Positions 51,949-60,723 of a stretch of 64,000 bases of DNA are shown here, piece by piece. A program made the position numbers and the translations under genes. Origin of the DNA: an uncultured Armatimonadota bacterium (GTDB lineage Bacteria; Armatimonadota; Fimbriimonadia; Fimbriimonadales; Fimbriimonadaceae); assembly GCA_903899015.1 (NCBI GenBank), contig CAIUHP010000078.1:1-64000 (forward strand). Direction: 5' to 3'. The stretch's first letter is position 1. Each line of letters opens with the position of its first letter. The notes beneath the pieces were generated by a model that was not told the DNA's origin, searched no databases, and saw only the letters and a program-made list of their open reading frames with translations.

Positions 51949-53771
51949 CAGCTCTTCCTCGCGAAGAGCCACCACTCAGCTCCAAGGACCATCAAACAAA
52001 GTAAAGCGATCGGACGCCAAAAGTCGGCAAATCGGAGAGGCGACGCACTTGCTTTGACTTGTCCACCACCGAGATCCAGCCCTTTTTCGGGCCGAATGTT
52101 AGAAGCTCGATCACTGCGGAGGGTCGCGTAGATTTTTTTAGACTTACCGTCGACATCAAGTCGGTAATTACCAACCATCATGGTGTCTCGCACAACGAGG
52201 GTTGCTCCCGTTGATTTGAGCGTTCGAGTCTCGCCGTTGGGCATCGTCAATCGCCCGCCGCTCGTCGTTGGAAGGCTAAATGGCTGTCCCGTCTTGACAC
52301 TCAAGAGGGCGCTAGAAGCTCCTCCGGCAAGGAAATCCAACGCATTGGCTACAAATATTGGAAATCCGATTTGGAGCGGGAAATCCGAATTCATCGGTTC
52401 GAAACTCACGAAAATCTGCCGTTTGCCCGGTTCTTGAGCGGTGACAACGAGAGGGCCGACACTCGTGAGGGCTAGAACTTCCCCGTTGGGTTTGGGCGCG
52501 ACAATCGTTTGACGATCAATAAAGACGGGCTGGAGGTTCACACTTTCTAGAAGGGCTTTCTTTTCGGCGGACACAAATTTCGGCTTTGCGGCGGAGCCCT
52601 TAGCAGTTACGGGAGAGCTCATTCCAACGGCTCCAAAAGTGAGGACTCCTCGGGATTTCACCAGTTGTTCGGGGATACCGTCAAAAACCACGACGTCGTA
52701 CTGGCTCGCACCTCCCGACCCCAGTTCGGTCGCGGGAACTTCAGTGGCTTTATCGAGGGTGACTCTCGGGTCGAGGGCTAATGCTCGCTCCAGAAAAAGA
52801 TTGCCTTTCGAGATCAAAAGCACCCTTAGAGCGGCGTTGGGATCGGTAATAGCAACCGCGTAGTTGTCACTCTTCAGAAAATCGGGCGCATCAAGCTTGG
52901 CCTCAAAAACTCTTGCTCCGGCGGGTGCCTGAATCGTACGGCCCCACTGGCCGTTTGGAGCTATCATCGGGCTCTTAACCGAGTCAATTACTTTTCCGTC
53001 TGCAAACAGGCTGAGCGTTCCGGCATTGGCATGCGAACCATGGTTTTTGATGCCACAGAAGAGTTGGCGGCCACTTGTAGTTTCGGCAGTTCCAAGCGCA
53101 CTAACCGACAGATTGTCATCCATCTCCCCAATACATCGATAGACCAACGCAGCCTTACCCTTCGAGAAGTTAGAGACCTTTTCAAAATCGCCATCTGACA
53201 TCAAGACAATTCGGGCACCATCGATCCCTCCCACGAGTGCGGATGCCAAACGTAGTGCCTCCCCAACCTGCCCTTCCGCATCGGTTGGCTGCACGGTTTC
53301 CAGGGAAGCAAGTTGTCGTGCGGGATCAGAACTGAGAGGAGACACGACTCGAGGCGTCGGTCCGGCTTCGATGATTGCAACGCGGTCGGAAGGTTTCGCA
53401 CTTCGAATGGCTTCTTGAGTCAACCGCTTTGCCTCAAAGAAGCGCGAAGGTTTGACATCGGTTGCCGACATGCTGGCGGATGTGTCGATGACGAACACCG
53501 TAACCTCGCCGACCAAACCCTTTTGCTGGGTTTGAGGCTTGGCAATCGCAAGCAAGATGGCCATTAAGGCGAGCAATTGGAGAAAGAGTAACCAATTGGG
53601 TTTCAGCTTTTGGAAAAGTGTGTTGGCGCGAATCTCCTCGACTCGATCGGGCCAGAGAAAAGTCGCAGGCACTTTCAAGTCACGGCGGCGCATCTTGAGG
53701 AGATACAAAACCAGAATCGCCCCACCGAATGGGAGGAACCAAAGGAGCGCAGCCGGGGCTTGGAACGTCAT
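51948..53771 (-). CDS. BatA-type VWA-domain membrane protein
   Basis: About 607 residues. The BatA N-terminal domain ('FQAPAALLWFLPFGGAILVLYLLKMRRR', 'LQLLALMAILLAIAKPQ') is followed by a VWA domain with MIDAS 'DTSASMS' and 'VVFDGIPE'. A long beta-rich extracytoplasmic part and a C-terminal helix end the protein. It overlaps the DUF58 gene by four bases (ATGA) at its start. Bat proteins of Bacteroides partner with MoxR ATPases. Confidence 0.92.
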   Translation of the reverse strand: MTFQAPAALLWFLPFGGAILVLYLLKMRRRDLKVPATFLWPDRVEEIRANTLFQKLKPNWLLFLQLLALMAILLAIAKPQTQQKGLVGEVTVFVIDTSASMSATDVKPSRFFEAKRLTQEAIRSAKPSDRVAIIEAGPTPRVVSPLSSDPARQLASLETVQPTDAEGQVGEALRLASALVGGIDGARIVLMSDGDFEKVSNFSKGKAALVYRCIGEMDDNLSVSALGTAETTSGRQLFCGIKNHGSHANAGTLSLFADGKVIDSVKSPMIAPNGQWGRTIQAPAGARVFEAKLDAPDFLKSDNYAVAITDPNAALRVLLISKGNLFLERALALDPRVTLDKATEVPATELGSGGASQYDVVVFDGIPEQLVKSRGVLTFGAVGMSSPVTAKGSAAKPKFVSAEKKALLESVNLQPVFIDRQTIVAPKPNGEVLALTSVGPLVVTAQEPGKRQIFVSFEPMNSDFPLQIGFPIFVANALDFLAGGASSALLSVKTGQPFSLPTTSGGRLTMPNGETRTLKSTGATLVVRDTMMVGNYRLDVDGKSKKIYATLRSDRASNIRPEKGLDLGGGQVKASASPLRFADFWRPIALLCLMVLGAEWWLFARKS

Positions 53772-54649
53772 CGGACCCACCCTTCCCGCTTCCAGACCGA
53801 TTGCAGTACCTTTTCGACTGTAACGTCGGATTGCACAAGTGCGTACCTGCCTCCGATGCGAAGGATTGAGTCCGCAATGGCCTTGTTATGCTCCGCTAAC
53901 CGCCGCCGATATTCTTTCAGCGCGTAACTGTTTGCCGTAATCTCAGTCGTTCGGTTGGACTCCACGTCAATCAATCGAAGGTCCCCTTCCAACTCGGGAT
54001 CCATTTCGGGCTGACTGAGGATTTGAAGGAAGAGCACTTCATGGCCGCGACCACCCAGCCCTCGTAACGCGAGGGGGATTTCAGGGTCGAGTCCATCGGA
54101 CAGTAGGACGACGACTCCCGTTCTCGCAGATGAAGCGGTGAACGCTCGCAAAGAGCTTGCCAGCCCTTCCGCGGCCGTCTCGATTTCCCGTGGTTGCGTC
54201 ACCCAAGCGGATAGTCTTGGATAATTAGCACGGCCCCTCAGGGTCGGAAACTTGGCTTCGCGCTTTCCCAAATTTCTTGGAATCACACCATCGCCTCCAT
54301 TCAGCGCGATGTAGCCCAAAGCGCAAGCTAGCTTTTGAGCAGCTACATACTTTGAAGGCTCGCCAAAGGCCATGCTTGCCGATCCATCGACAAGAAGGTG
54401 GACGGCAAGATCTTCCTCGTCGCGATAAGTCCTCATGACGGGCGCATCTAGCCGGGCAAGAACGTTCCAATCCAGATGCCGAAGGTCGTCACCTTCTGAA
54501 TACTCTCGATAATCGGCGAATTCGATACTGATCCCTTTCTTAGTCGTCAGCCGCTCACCACGAACTTTGCCTCCGAACGACTTGCGCGGATTGATGCGCA
54601 AGCCATCCAGGAGCCTAAATTCTCTTGGTTCCAGGAGCATTGTTGTCAT
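53768..54649 (-). CDS. DUF58 protein (BatB/YeaD2-like)
   Basis: 293 residues. The DUF58 signature 'EFADYREYSEGDDLRHLDWNVLARLD' is followed by a VWA-like fold with 'LLVDGSASM' and 'VVLLSDGLDPE'. DUF58 proteins are encoded next to MoxR ATPases almost everywhere, usually as the link between the ATPase and its VWA clients. It is 20 bases after the MoxR stop and overlaps the next gene (ATGA). Confidence 0.95.
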   Translation of the reverse strand: MTTMLLEPREFRLLDGLRINPRKSFGGKVRGERLTTKKGISIEFADYREYSEGDDLRHLDWNVLARLDAPVMRTYRDEEDLAVHLLVDGSASMAFGEPSKYVAAQKLACALGYIALNGGDGVIPRNLGKREAKFPTLRGRANYPRLSAWVTQPREIETAAEGLASSLRAFTASSARTGVVVLLSDGLDPEIPLALRGLGGRGHEVLFLQILSQPEMDPELEGDLRLIDVESNRTTEITANSYALKEYRRRLAEHNKAIADSILRIGGRYALVQSDVTVEKVLQSVWKREGWVR

Positions 54650-54669
54650 GCGTTGGCAATCAAACGGTC

Positions 54670-55662
54670 TTAGACTTTAATCGGATCTCGATCTTGGGTA
54701 TCAACGAATTCTTGAACTTGACTAAGTACTTTGTCCGCCGTCATTCCATCGGCCTCGGCTTCGAAGTTCAAGAGGATACGGTGCCTCAGCGCAGGTTTAA
54801 GCGAAGCTCGGAGGTCGTCTTTGGAAACGTTGAATCGACCGGCTAAAAGCGCCCGAACTTTTCCCGCTGTGATTAGGGATTGCGCTCCTCGTGGTGAAGA
54901 GCCGAATCGGCAATATCGCTGGGCAACCGGCGACGAACCCTCACCTTCCGGGTGGGTAGCGACAATGAGTGAAAGGCCGTAATCGAGGACGGCATTTGCG
55001 ATGGGCACTTCGCGAACGATGGCCCGCAACCGTAAAACATCTTCTTTCGTTGCCACCGCCTGAGGTTCTTGCTCCTGGCTTCCGGTCGTGCGATTGACGA
55101 CCTCTCGGAGTTCGTCTTTAGTCGGATAAGGCACGATCAATTTGAAGAAAAACCGGTCCAATTGGGCTTCTGGCAGCGGATAGGTTCCTTCTTGCTCAAC
55201 CGGGTTTTGAGTGGCCATGACCAAGAACGGCTCTTGAAGTTCATACCGTTTCCCTCCCACCGTTACGGACCGTTCTTGCATCGCTTCCAGCATGGCGGAT
55301 TGAGTTTTGGGAGTTGCGCGGTTGATTTCGTCCGCTAGAACGATGTTTGAGAACACCGGACCCCGTCGAAACTCGAAGATCCGCCCTTCTCCAAGAACGT
55401 TCGTTCCGGTTACGTCCGCAGGCATCATGTCAGGCGTAAATTGAATGCGGCTAAAGTCGAGTGATAGGGCTCTTGAAAGGCTTCTGACTAATAACGTCTT
55501 GCCAAGCCCCGGCATACCTTCCAGTAGGACGTGACCGTTGGCAGCAAGTCCGACAAGGGTTGATTCCACGATTTCGTGTTGACCGACGATAACTTTTTGC
55601 ACCTCGGAGCGAACTCGCTCGAAGGTCTCACAAAACCACGTTGCATCTATTTGTTCGGACAT
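54670..55662 (-). CDS. MoxR-type AAA+ ATPase
   Basis: 330 residues. Walker A GMPGLGKT is at 49-56, Walker B 'NIVLADEINRA' at 106-116, sensor 1 'MATQNPVEQEG' and the Arg finger region 'QLDRFFFKL' follow. MoxR ATPases act as chaperones for metal insertion or assembly of VWA/Bat complexes. It follows the coiled-coil gene by five bases. Confidence 0.97.
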   Translation of the reverse strand: MSEQIDATWFCETFERVRSEVQKVIVGQHEIVESTLVGLAANGHVLLEGMPGLGKTLLVRSLSRALSLDFSRIQFTPDMMPADVTGTNVLGEGRIFEFRRGPVFSNIVLADEINRATPKTQSAMLEAMQERSVTVGGKRYELQEPFLVMATQNPVEQEGTYPLPEAQLDRFFFKLIVPYPTKDELREVVNRTTGSQEQEPQAVATKEDVLRLRAIVREVPIANAVLDYGLSLIVATHPEGEGSSPVAQRYCRFGSSPRGAQSLITAGKVRALLAGRFNVSKDDLRASLKPALRHRILLNFEAEADGMTADKVLSQVQEFVDTQDRDPIKV

Positions 55663-55667
55663 AGGGG

Positions 55668-57377
55668 TTATCCTTTCTTGGAATCGGTCAGGCTCTCGAA
55701 ATATTCTTTGACTCGCTTTTGATGTTCCTTGGGAATCTGTTGACGATCTAACGCCGACTCAGCTTTCTTGGCGTAGCTTGGCAGAACATTCTGATAAGGA
55801 ACGCTGGACCGGTTTCCAACTAAACTTGGAGCTTTGATCTCAACGTAGGCTTGGGGACCGGTGGCTTCGCGTGCTTGACCCGAGATGACGCTCGTGGTTG
55901 TTTTGCCTTTACTCTCCGCGGCTTTGTCGAGGTGATAGACCTTGCCACTGTCACCGTGCCATATGTCTTCCGTTGGGGCACCTGGTCCGGGAGGTGAGGT
56001 CAAGCCCATGGAAAGCAATCCGTTGATGCCAGAAGAAAGTCCATTACATCTTCCGAGACGCTTCGCTTCAAGCATTGCTTGAAGCAAAGCGTCAAGATAT
56101 TCTTTCATCGCCTTAGGATCCTTGAGCTTTTGTGCCAGTTCTTCAAGTTCCTTTCGGAGCGCTTCACGCTCGGCATCGGTCATCTTTCCCTTGCCGCTCT
56201 GGGAGGCCGACTCAGCATCTTGTTCCAGCTTTCGAGCAAGATCCATGATCTGCTTGTAAATCGGGTCTTCCATCATCTTCTTGAAGATGTCTCGAGCCTC
56301 TTGCGACATTTCAAGCGCCTTTTGCATTGCTTGGTTTTCGAGTTTTTTAGCCTCTAATGCTGAGATCGCCTTCTGAATCTCGCTCTTTTCCTTCTCAAGT
56401 TTCTTCCTTTCTTCGGGGGTGAGCTTAGGGTTCGCGAGCTTCTTGTTGATCACATCGAGTTGCTTCTTGAGTTCGTCAAGCTGCTTCTGAATGTCCTTAG
56501 CTTCCTTCTTTGCCTGGGCAAGTTTTTCTTTTCGATCGGCAGCCGACATCGATGCCATCTGAGCGGCAAGATCGTTAAGACCTGCTTTCTGGAGCTCTCC
56601 CTTCTCCATTTGCCCGCGGATCGTTTCGGCTTGAGCAAGACTCTGCTGCGCAGATTGAGCAGCCATCTTGGCCAGCTTTTCTGCTTGCTCATTCAGCTCG
56701 TTTGCTTTTTGCAGCGACTCTTCTTTGGTGATATGCGCCTTTTCAAGTTCCCGCTGATACTTGCGCATCTCGTCGGCAAGCTTCTTTTCTGCTTCGCTCA
56801 TTTCCGACTTGGCTTCGGGAGTCTCAAAGTTCTTTTTGGTTATCCTCTCAACGGTCTTGCCATCTTTCTTAAGCTCTTCTTGAGCCTTTCGGGCATCTTC
56901 GCCAAGCATGATCGGCGTGTTGCCGAGCAGGAAAAGCATAGCCGCCAGAGCGTTCAGAACCAACGCGCCGCCGTGCCAACGTCCGAAGCGAATCGGGAAC
57001 ACTTTGTTTGGCTGCAAGGTCAGAATTTTTTCTTCTGCGTCCAACTGCAAGGCATCATCAAACGAATGCTCGCCACCCTGTCGTTCTCGAGCGGTTGTCA
57101 AGCGATCTTCGAGACCGGCCCGTCGATCAATACTCGCCGCAAGAGCCGCTTGGGGAACACGAAGCAAAGCGCCCGCCATTAATCCGGCAAGCGCGGAAAC
57201 TCCCAAGACTGCGCCCATCCAAGACCATTCGGTAAAAAGAACTCCCCGCCAATCGAGGAGCGCCCACACCGCACAAGCACCAGCTCCCAAACAAGCGCCG
57301 ATCGCCATGCCTCTCCACGATCTTACAATCCTGACCCGGACCTCAAACTTCTTAAATCGACTAGTTAGGTTGGACAT
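55668..57377 (-). CDS. Membrane-anchored coiled-coil protein (DUF4175-like)
   Basis: 569 residues. Three N-terminal membrane helices ('GMAIGACLGAGACAVWALL', 'WMGAVLGVSALAGLMAGALL', 'GALVLNALAAMLFLLG') are followed by about 250 residues of Lys/Glu/Gln/Ala-rich coiled coil (about 165-415; heptads such as 'LAKMAAQSAQQSLAQAETIRGQME'), then a Gly/Pro-rich and a C-terminal 'KEHQKRVKEYFESL' segment. Similar proteins lie next to MoxR operons in Bacteroidetes and Planctomycetes. The start overlaps the permease gene by 17 bases. It may be a long scaffold for the complex. Confidence 0.88.
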   Translation of the reverse strand: MSNLTSRFKKFEVRVRIVRSWRGMAIGACLGAGACAVWALLDWRGVLFTEWSWMGAVLGVSALAGLMAGALLRVPQAALAASIDRRAGLEDRLTTARERQGGEHSFDDALQLDAEEKILTLQPNKVFPIRFGRWHGGALVLNALAAMLFLLGNTPIMLGEDARKAQEELKKDGKTVERITKKNFETPEAKSEMSEAEKKLADEMRKYQRELEKAHITKEESLQKANELNEQAEKLAKMAAQSAQQSLAQAETIRGQMEKGELQKAGLNDLAAQMASMSAADRKEKLAQAKKEAKDIQKQLDELKKQLDVINKKLANPKLTPEERKKLEKEKSEIQKAISALEAKKLENQAMQKALEMSQEARDIFKKMMEDPIYKQIMDLARKLEQDAESASQSGKGKMTDAEREALRKELEELAQKLKDPKAMKEYLDALLQAMLEAKRLGRCNGLSSGINGLLSMGLTSPPGPGAPTEDIWHGDSGKVYHLDKAAESKGKTTTSVISGQAREATGPQAYVEIKAPSLVGNRSSVPYQNVLPSYAKKAESALDRQQIPKEHQKRVKEYFESLTDSKKG

Positions 57378-58983
57378 CGTAGTTCCTCAATGCGACCATT
57401 TTTGATCGGATTCTCTTTTCGGCGATTACAGCCATAACGGCCGCCATCGCGGCAAGTACTAGACCGTAGGCAAGCGCGATATCGGCTCTGGAAAAGTCAC
57501 TCGTCGACATAAATGGACTCATCACATACAGATTCCATGGGCCAGGATTGGCATCATCCGTGAAGGTCCCAACAAGTGCGACTAAGAACGGATAGGGGAT
57601 GACAACAAGAAGAACGAAGAGCGCGAAAACCATCATTCGACTTGTTTTTAGGCCCGCGAAAAACGATGAGATGAGGCGCCCAAGCGCCCAGAAAAAAGTC
57701 CAGAAAGCGGTGACATAAAAAGCGAACTCCCAAAAGGGAGCACGGAGAGCGGACTTCGCTCCAAACCAGCAACCGACATTCCAAGCAACAACCAAGGTGC
57801 CGATGATTGCAAGTAGAAACGGCAATCCACCGGCCGGAGTTCCGTCTACGATGTTCTTAAGCTTGAACACCCCGTTCGGCCAATAGCGCTTTTCACGGTC
57901 GAATCCAAAACACGCAATGAACGGCACGAAAATTAGTAGCGGAGCAGTACAAAGCGCTAGATACTGCCCCTGTTCCTGGGCAAATCGTAGGCTCTCTTCA
58001 ACGGGAGCGATGGGAGCGGTAACCGCAGTTGTGCTCGCTGATGAAACGGGAGTGAAGGCTGGGCGGGCATTCCAACTGGGAAGCAGGGCAAATGTGGCGA
58101 TGTAGATGAGCGCATAGATGCGCAGCCCCTTGATTTCTTTTCCACCACTTGTCCCTAACACGGAGCCAGCACCCAGGAGCAAAATCTTGCTCGCAAGCAG
58201 GGTAAATGCTAATACGAATATCCAGTTCGGCACGTGAAGACTTCCGACCTGAGTGTAGGTGTGGGAAGTATCCAAAACCGAAAAGGGGCTCATGCTGACC
58301 CACCAAGATGCTTCATTATCTCGCGACGCACCGAACATTCGTCCGAGCGTATAGCTTGTGGAAAGGAGAAAAGTGAATCCACTGTATACGAAGGCCCCGA
58401 CGTAACTCCAAATAATCGCTGAGACTGGCTTGCTCGCCAAAGTTGACATGAGTAGCGCGAAGGAGGTGAGAACCAGCCCAAACAAGGACATTAACACATA
58501 GGCAATGAGGACGTCGGACCAGGATGCTCCACCCAGTACAACTGAGGCAGCTGTGATCGGCAGAGCCAAGACCAATAGCATCCACGTGTAGCGAAAACTG
58601 CTCATGACTTTGCCGACCAAGTAATACTTGGGCGACACAGGAGCCGAGAAAATGAGATCGAGCGACTGCCTGTGACGTTCGGTGACGACGCTCGTCGCGG
58701 TTAGTCCGGGGGCCACGATGGCGACCGCGAATCCAAGTAGGATCATGATCGTCGAGGTGAATTGGCGAAGTTGAAATTGGGCTTGAACGAGCGTAAATCC
58801 CGTGCGATCGGCAGTTTGTGAGTAAACAAACATTGCGATCCCGATCAGGATGATGAGATATAGCCCGAAAAGGATGACTGAGCGGCTTCCACGCAGTTGG
58901 ACTCGATAGTCCCGCACGCTTGAAGCATTGCCAATGTAGACACTCTTGGTCCCGGAAAGCCAAGTGCTCAGCCACGATCCCAT
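57361..58983 (-). CDS. ABC-2 type transporter permease, large subunit
   Basis: 540 residues with about ten to twelve membrane helices. The first third is an ABC-2 permease core ('LTATSVVTERHRQSLDLIFSAPVSPKYYLVGKVMSS'), and the second half is an extra set of helices. Related to GldF/NosY-type exporter subunits. The start overlaps the ATPase stop by one base (TAATG). Confidence 0.9.
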   Translation of the reverse strand: MGSWLSTWLSGTKSVYIGNASSVRDYRVQLRGSRSVILFGLYLIILIGIAMFVYSQTADRTGFTLVQAQFQLRQFTSTIMILLGFAVAIVAPGLTATSVVTERHRQSLDLIFSAPVSPKYYLVGKVMSSFRYTWMLLVLALPITAASVVLGGASWSDVLIAYVLMSLFGLVLTSFALLMSTLASKPVSAIIWSYVGAFVYSGFTFLLSTSYTLGRMFGASRDNEASWWVSMSPFSVLDTSHTYTQVGSLHVPNWIFVLAFTLLASKILLLGAGSVLGTSGGKEIKGLRIYALIYIATFALLPSWNARPAFTPVSSASTTAVTAPIAPVEESLRFAQEQGQYLALCTAPLLIFVPFIACFGFDREKRYWPNGVFKLKNIVDGTPAGGLPFLLAIIGTLVVAWNVGCWFGAKSALRAPFWEFAFYVTAFWTFFWALGRLISSFFAGLKTSRMMVFALFVLLVVIPYPFLVALVGTFTDDANPGPWNLYVMSPFMSTSDFSRADIALAYGLVLAAMAAVMAVIAEKRIRSKMVALRNYDVQPN

Positions 58984-59909
58984 TAGTTGACGGCTCCTGT
59001 CGTGAGCTTAAGGAATACGTCTTCCAAGTCAGCGGAATCTTCTCGAAATGCGGCCAGCCGGAACCCTTTGTCAACGAGCAAGGCAACAATGTCGGCTTGG
59101 GCCTCGATGTCTCCAACAAACTCAATTCTGAGTTCGCCATCGACTAGCTTAGCGTCCACGACGCTTGGCAGTTGGATCAATGTTTGCATCGCAACTTCAG
59201 GATCTTTCAGAACATGCGCGGCAAAAACACGATGGGGTTGGATATCTTTTACGATCTGGCTGACCGGACCAAAGGCGAGTAGCTCTCCACGCTCGATGAT
59301 GCCAACCGTGTTGCAAAAGTCGGCGAGTTCGGGAAGGATGTGGGAGGAGACGATGACGATCTTGCCCATTCGACCCAACTCGGCAATGAGTTCCTTGAGC
59401 TCGGCACGGGCTCGGGGATCGAGTCCAGACGCAGGTTCGTCAAGGAGTAATAGAGCCGGATCATGCACCAGGCATCGCGCTAAACAGAGTCGTTGTTGCA
59501 TGCCTCGTGAGAGGGATTGAACGAAAGCCTGCCGCTTTACGGTGAGGTTCGTCAGTTCAAGGACACTGTCAATAATGCCTGGTCGCTCTTTGACGGGGAC
59601 CTGGTAGATCGCGGCGAAGAAGTCGAGATACTCCCACACTTTTACATCGTCATAGAGCCCGAAGAAGTCAGGCATATAGCCGATCATCCGGCGGACAGCC
59701 ATCGGGTCTTTTCGAACGTCGGCCCCGTTCAAAACAGCGGTTCCCGAGGTCGGCTCGAGTAGAGTCGCAATCATGCGGATCGTCGTGGTTTTGCCAGCTC
59801 CGTTCGAACCGATAAACCCAAAGATATCACCGGGGTTGAGATTAAAGGAGATGCCTTTAACTGCGGTCAGCCCTCCATATTCTTTTCTCAGACCTTTGAC
59901 TTCAAGCAT
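58983..59909 (-). CDS. ABC transporter ATP-binding protein
   Basis: 308 residues. Walker A GSNGAGKTT at about 34-42, signature 'LSRGMQQRLCLARCLV', Walker B 'LLLLDEPASGLD', and H-loop 'IVSSHILPELADFC'. The C-terminal 80 residues resemble the DUF4162 tail of NatA/GldA-type exporters. It overlaps the first permease gene by eight bases and the large permease by one. Confidence 0.97.
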   Translation of the reverse strand: MLEVKGLRKEYGGLTAVKGISFNLNPGDIFGFIGSNGAGKTTTIRMIATLLEPTSGTAVLNGADVRKDPMAVRRMIGYMPDFFGLYDDVKVWEYLDFFAAIYQVPVKERPGIIDSVLELTNLTVKRQAFVQSLSRGMQQRLCLARCLVHDPALLLLDEPASGLDPRARAELKELIAELGRMGKIVIVSSHILPELADFCNTVGIIERGELLAFGPVSQIVKDIQPHRVFAAHVLKDPEVAMQTLIQLPSVVDAKLVDGELRIEFVGDIEAQADIVALLVDKGFRLAAFREDSADLEDVFLKLTTGAVN

Positions 59910-60723
59910 TCTTATCCCCTTGAGGCAAGAACTTCACTTCATTTTCAGCGAAATTCAATGTGTTTTCGGCCCATGCCAGTAAGACGAGTGATAGAAAAAT
60001 GTAAACAAACGTTTGGGGCCAACCCCAGGCACTCACGACCTTGTTTTGCTCATCCGTCATCGTTAGGTGAGACAGCACCGTGAATGGATGCAGATACAAG
60101 AACGGATCACCCGATAATCGATCGATCCCGGCGCCATAAGTGAGGGCGGGAAAAACAACGAGTGCGACGGTAAGGATTCCTAACACTGCTCCCAGAGCCA
60201 TCAGGCCGCGTTTCACCCGAGCGCTAAACAAGATGGTCAGGGCACAGACAGTCATGAGAAACGAAAAGGAAACGAAGGTCGCCTCAAACAGATTCCACCA
60301 GTTCGTGTCTTTGTAGCCAAAAGCTGCGATCAAAATCGGTATTTGGAATAAGCCCACCGCGATGCTCAGCGCCGCCATCGCACCCATGAATTTTCCGCCT
60401 ACGATTTGGAATTTGGTAATTGGCGCGGCAAGAAGCAAGTCCCAGCTTCGCCGTTCTCGTTCGTGCGCGATTGAACCGTAGAGCATCATCGGCGCGAACA
60501 CGGTTAGAACCGCCGTTTCAAACATAACAATTGATATCGGGTTCATCGCTTCGCGGTTTTCCTCCACGATGAGCACGAAACCGGCATAGCCCAGGAGCAC
60601 GAGAGTGAGGATGACCGAGTTACCGGGGTTGCCCGTTGAAAATGAGAAATATCGACGGCGGAACCGACTTATCTCGACGAGCATCGGGTTGTGGACAAAG
60701 ACATCAAGGAACCGTTCCTTCAT
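59902..60723 (-). CDS. ABC-2 type transporter permease, small subunit
   Basis: 273 residues with six membrane helices. The conserved 'SIAHERERRSWDLLLAAPITKFQIVGGKF' is the ABC-2 coupling segment. It overlaps the 637-residue secreted protein gene by four bases (ATGA) and the ATPase by eight. Together with the ATPase and the 540-residue subunit it forms a heteromeric exporter. Confidence 0.93.
   Translation of the reverse strand: MKERFLDVFVHNPMLVEISRFRRRYFSFSTGNPGNSVILTLVLLGYAGFVLIVEENREAMNPISIVMFETAVLTVFAPMMLYGSIAHERERRSWDLLLAAPITKFQIVGGKFMGAMAALSIAVGLFQIPILIAAFGYKDTNWWNLFEATFVSFSFLMTVCALTILFSARVKRGLMALGAVLGILTVALVVFPALTYGAGIDRLSGDPFLYLHPFTVLSHLTMTDEQNKVVSAWGWPQTFVYIFLSLVLLAWAENTLNFAENEVKFLPQGDKNA

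Noticed and set aside
56460-57182. 240-codon plus-strand ORF, hydrophobic/Leu-rich, within the coiled-coil gene
   Set aside because: Antisense of Lys/Glu-rich codons reads as Leu/Phe-rich. A false membrane protein.
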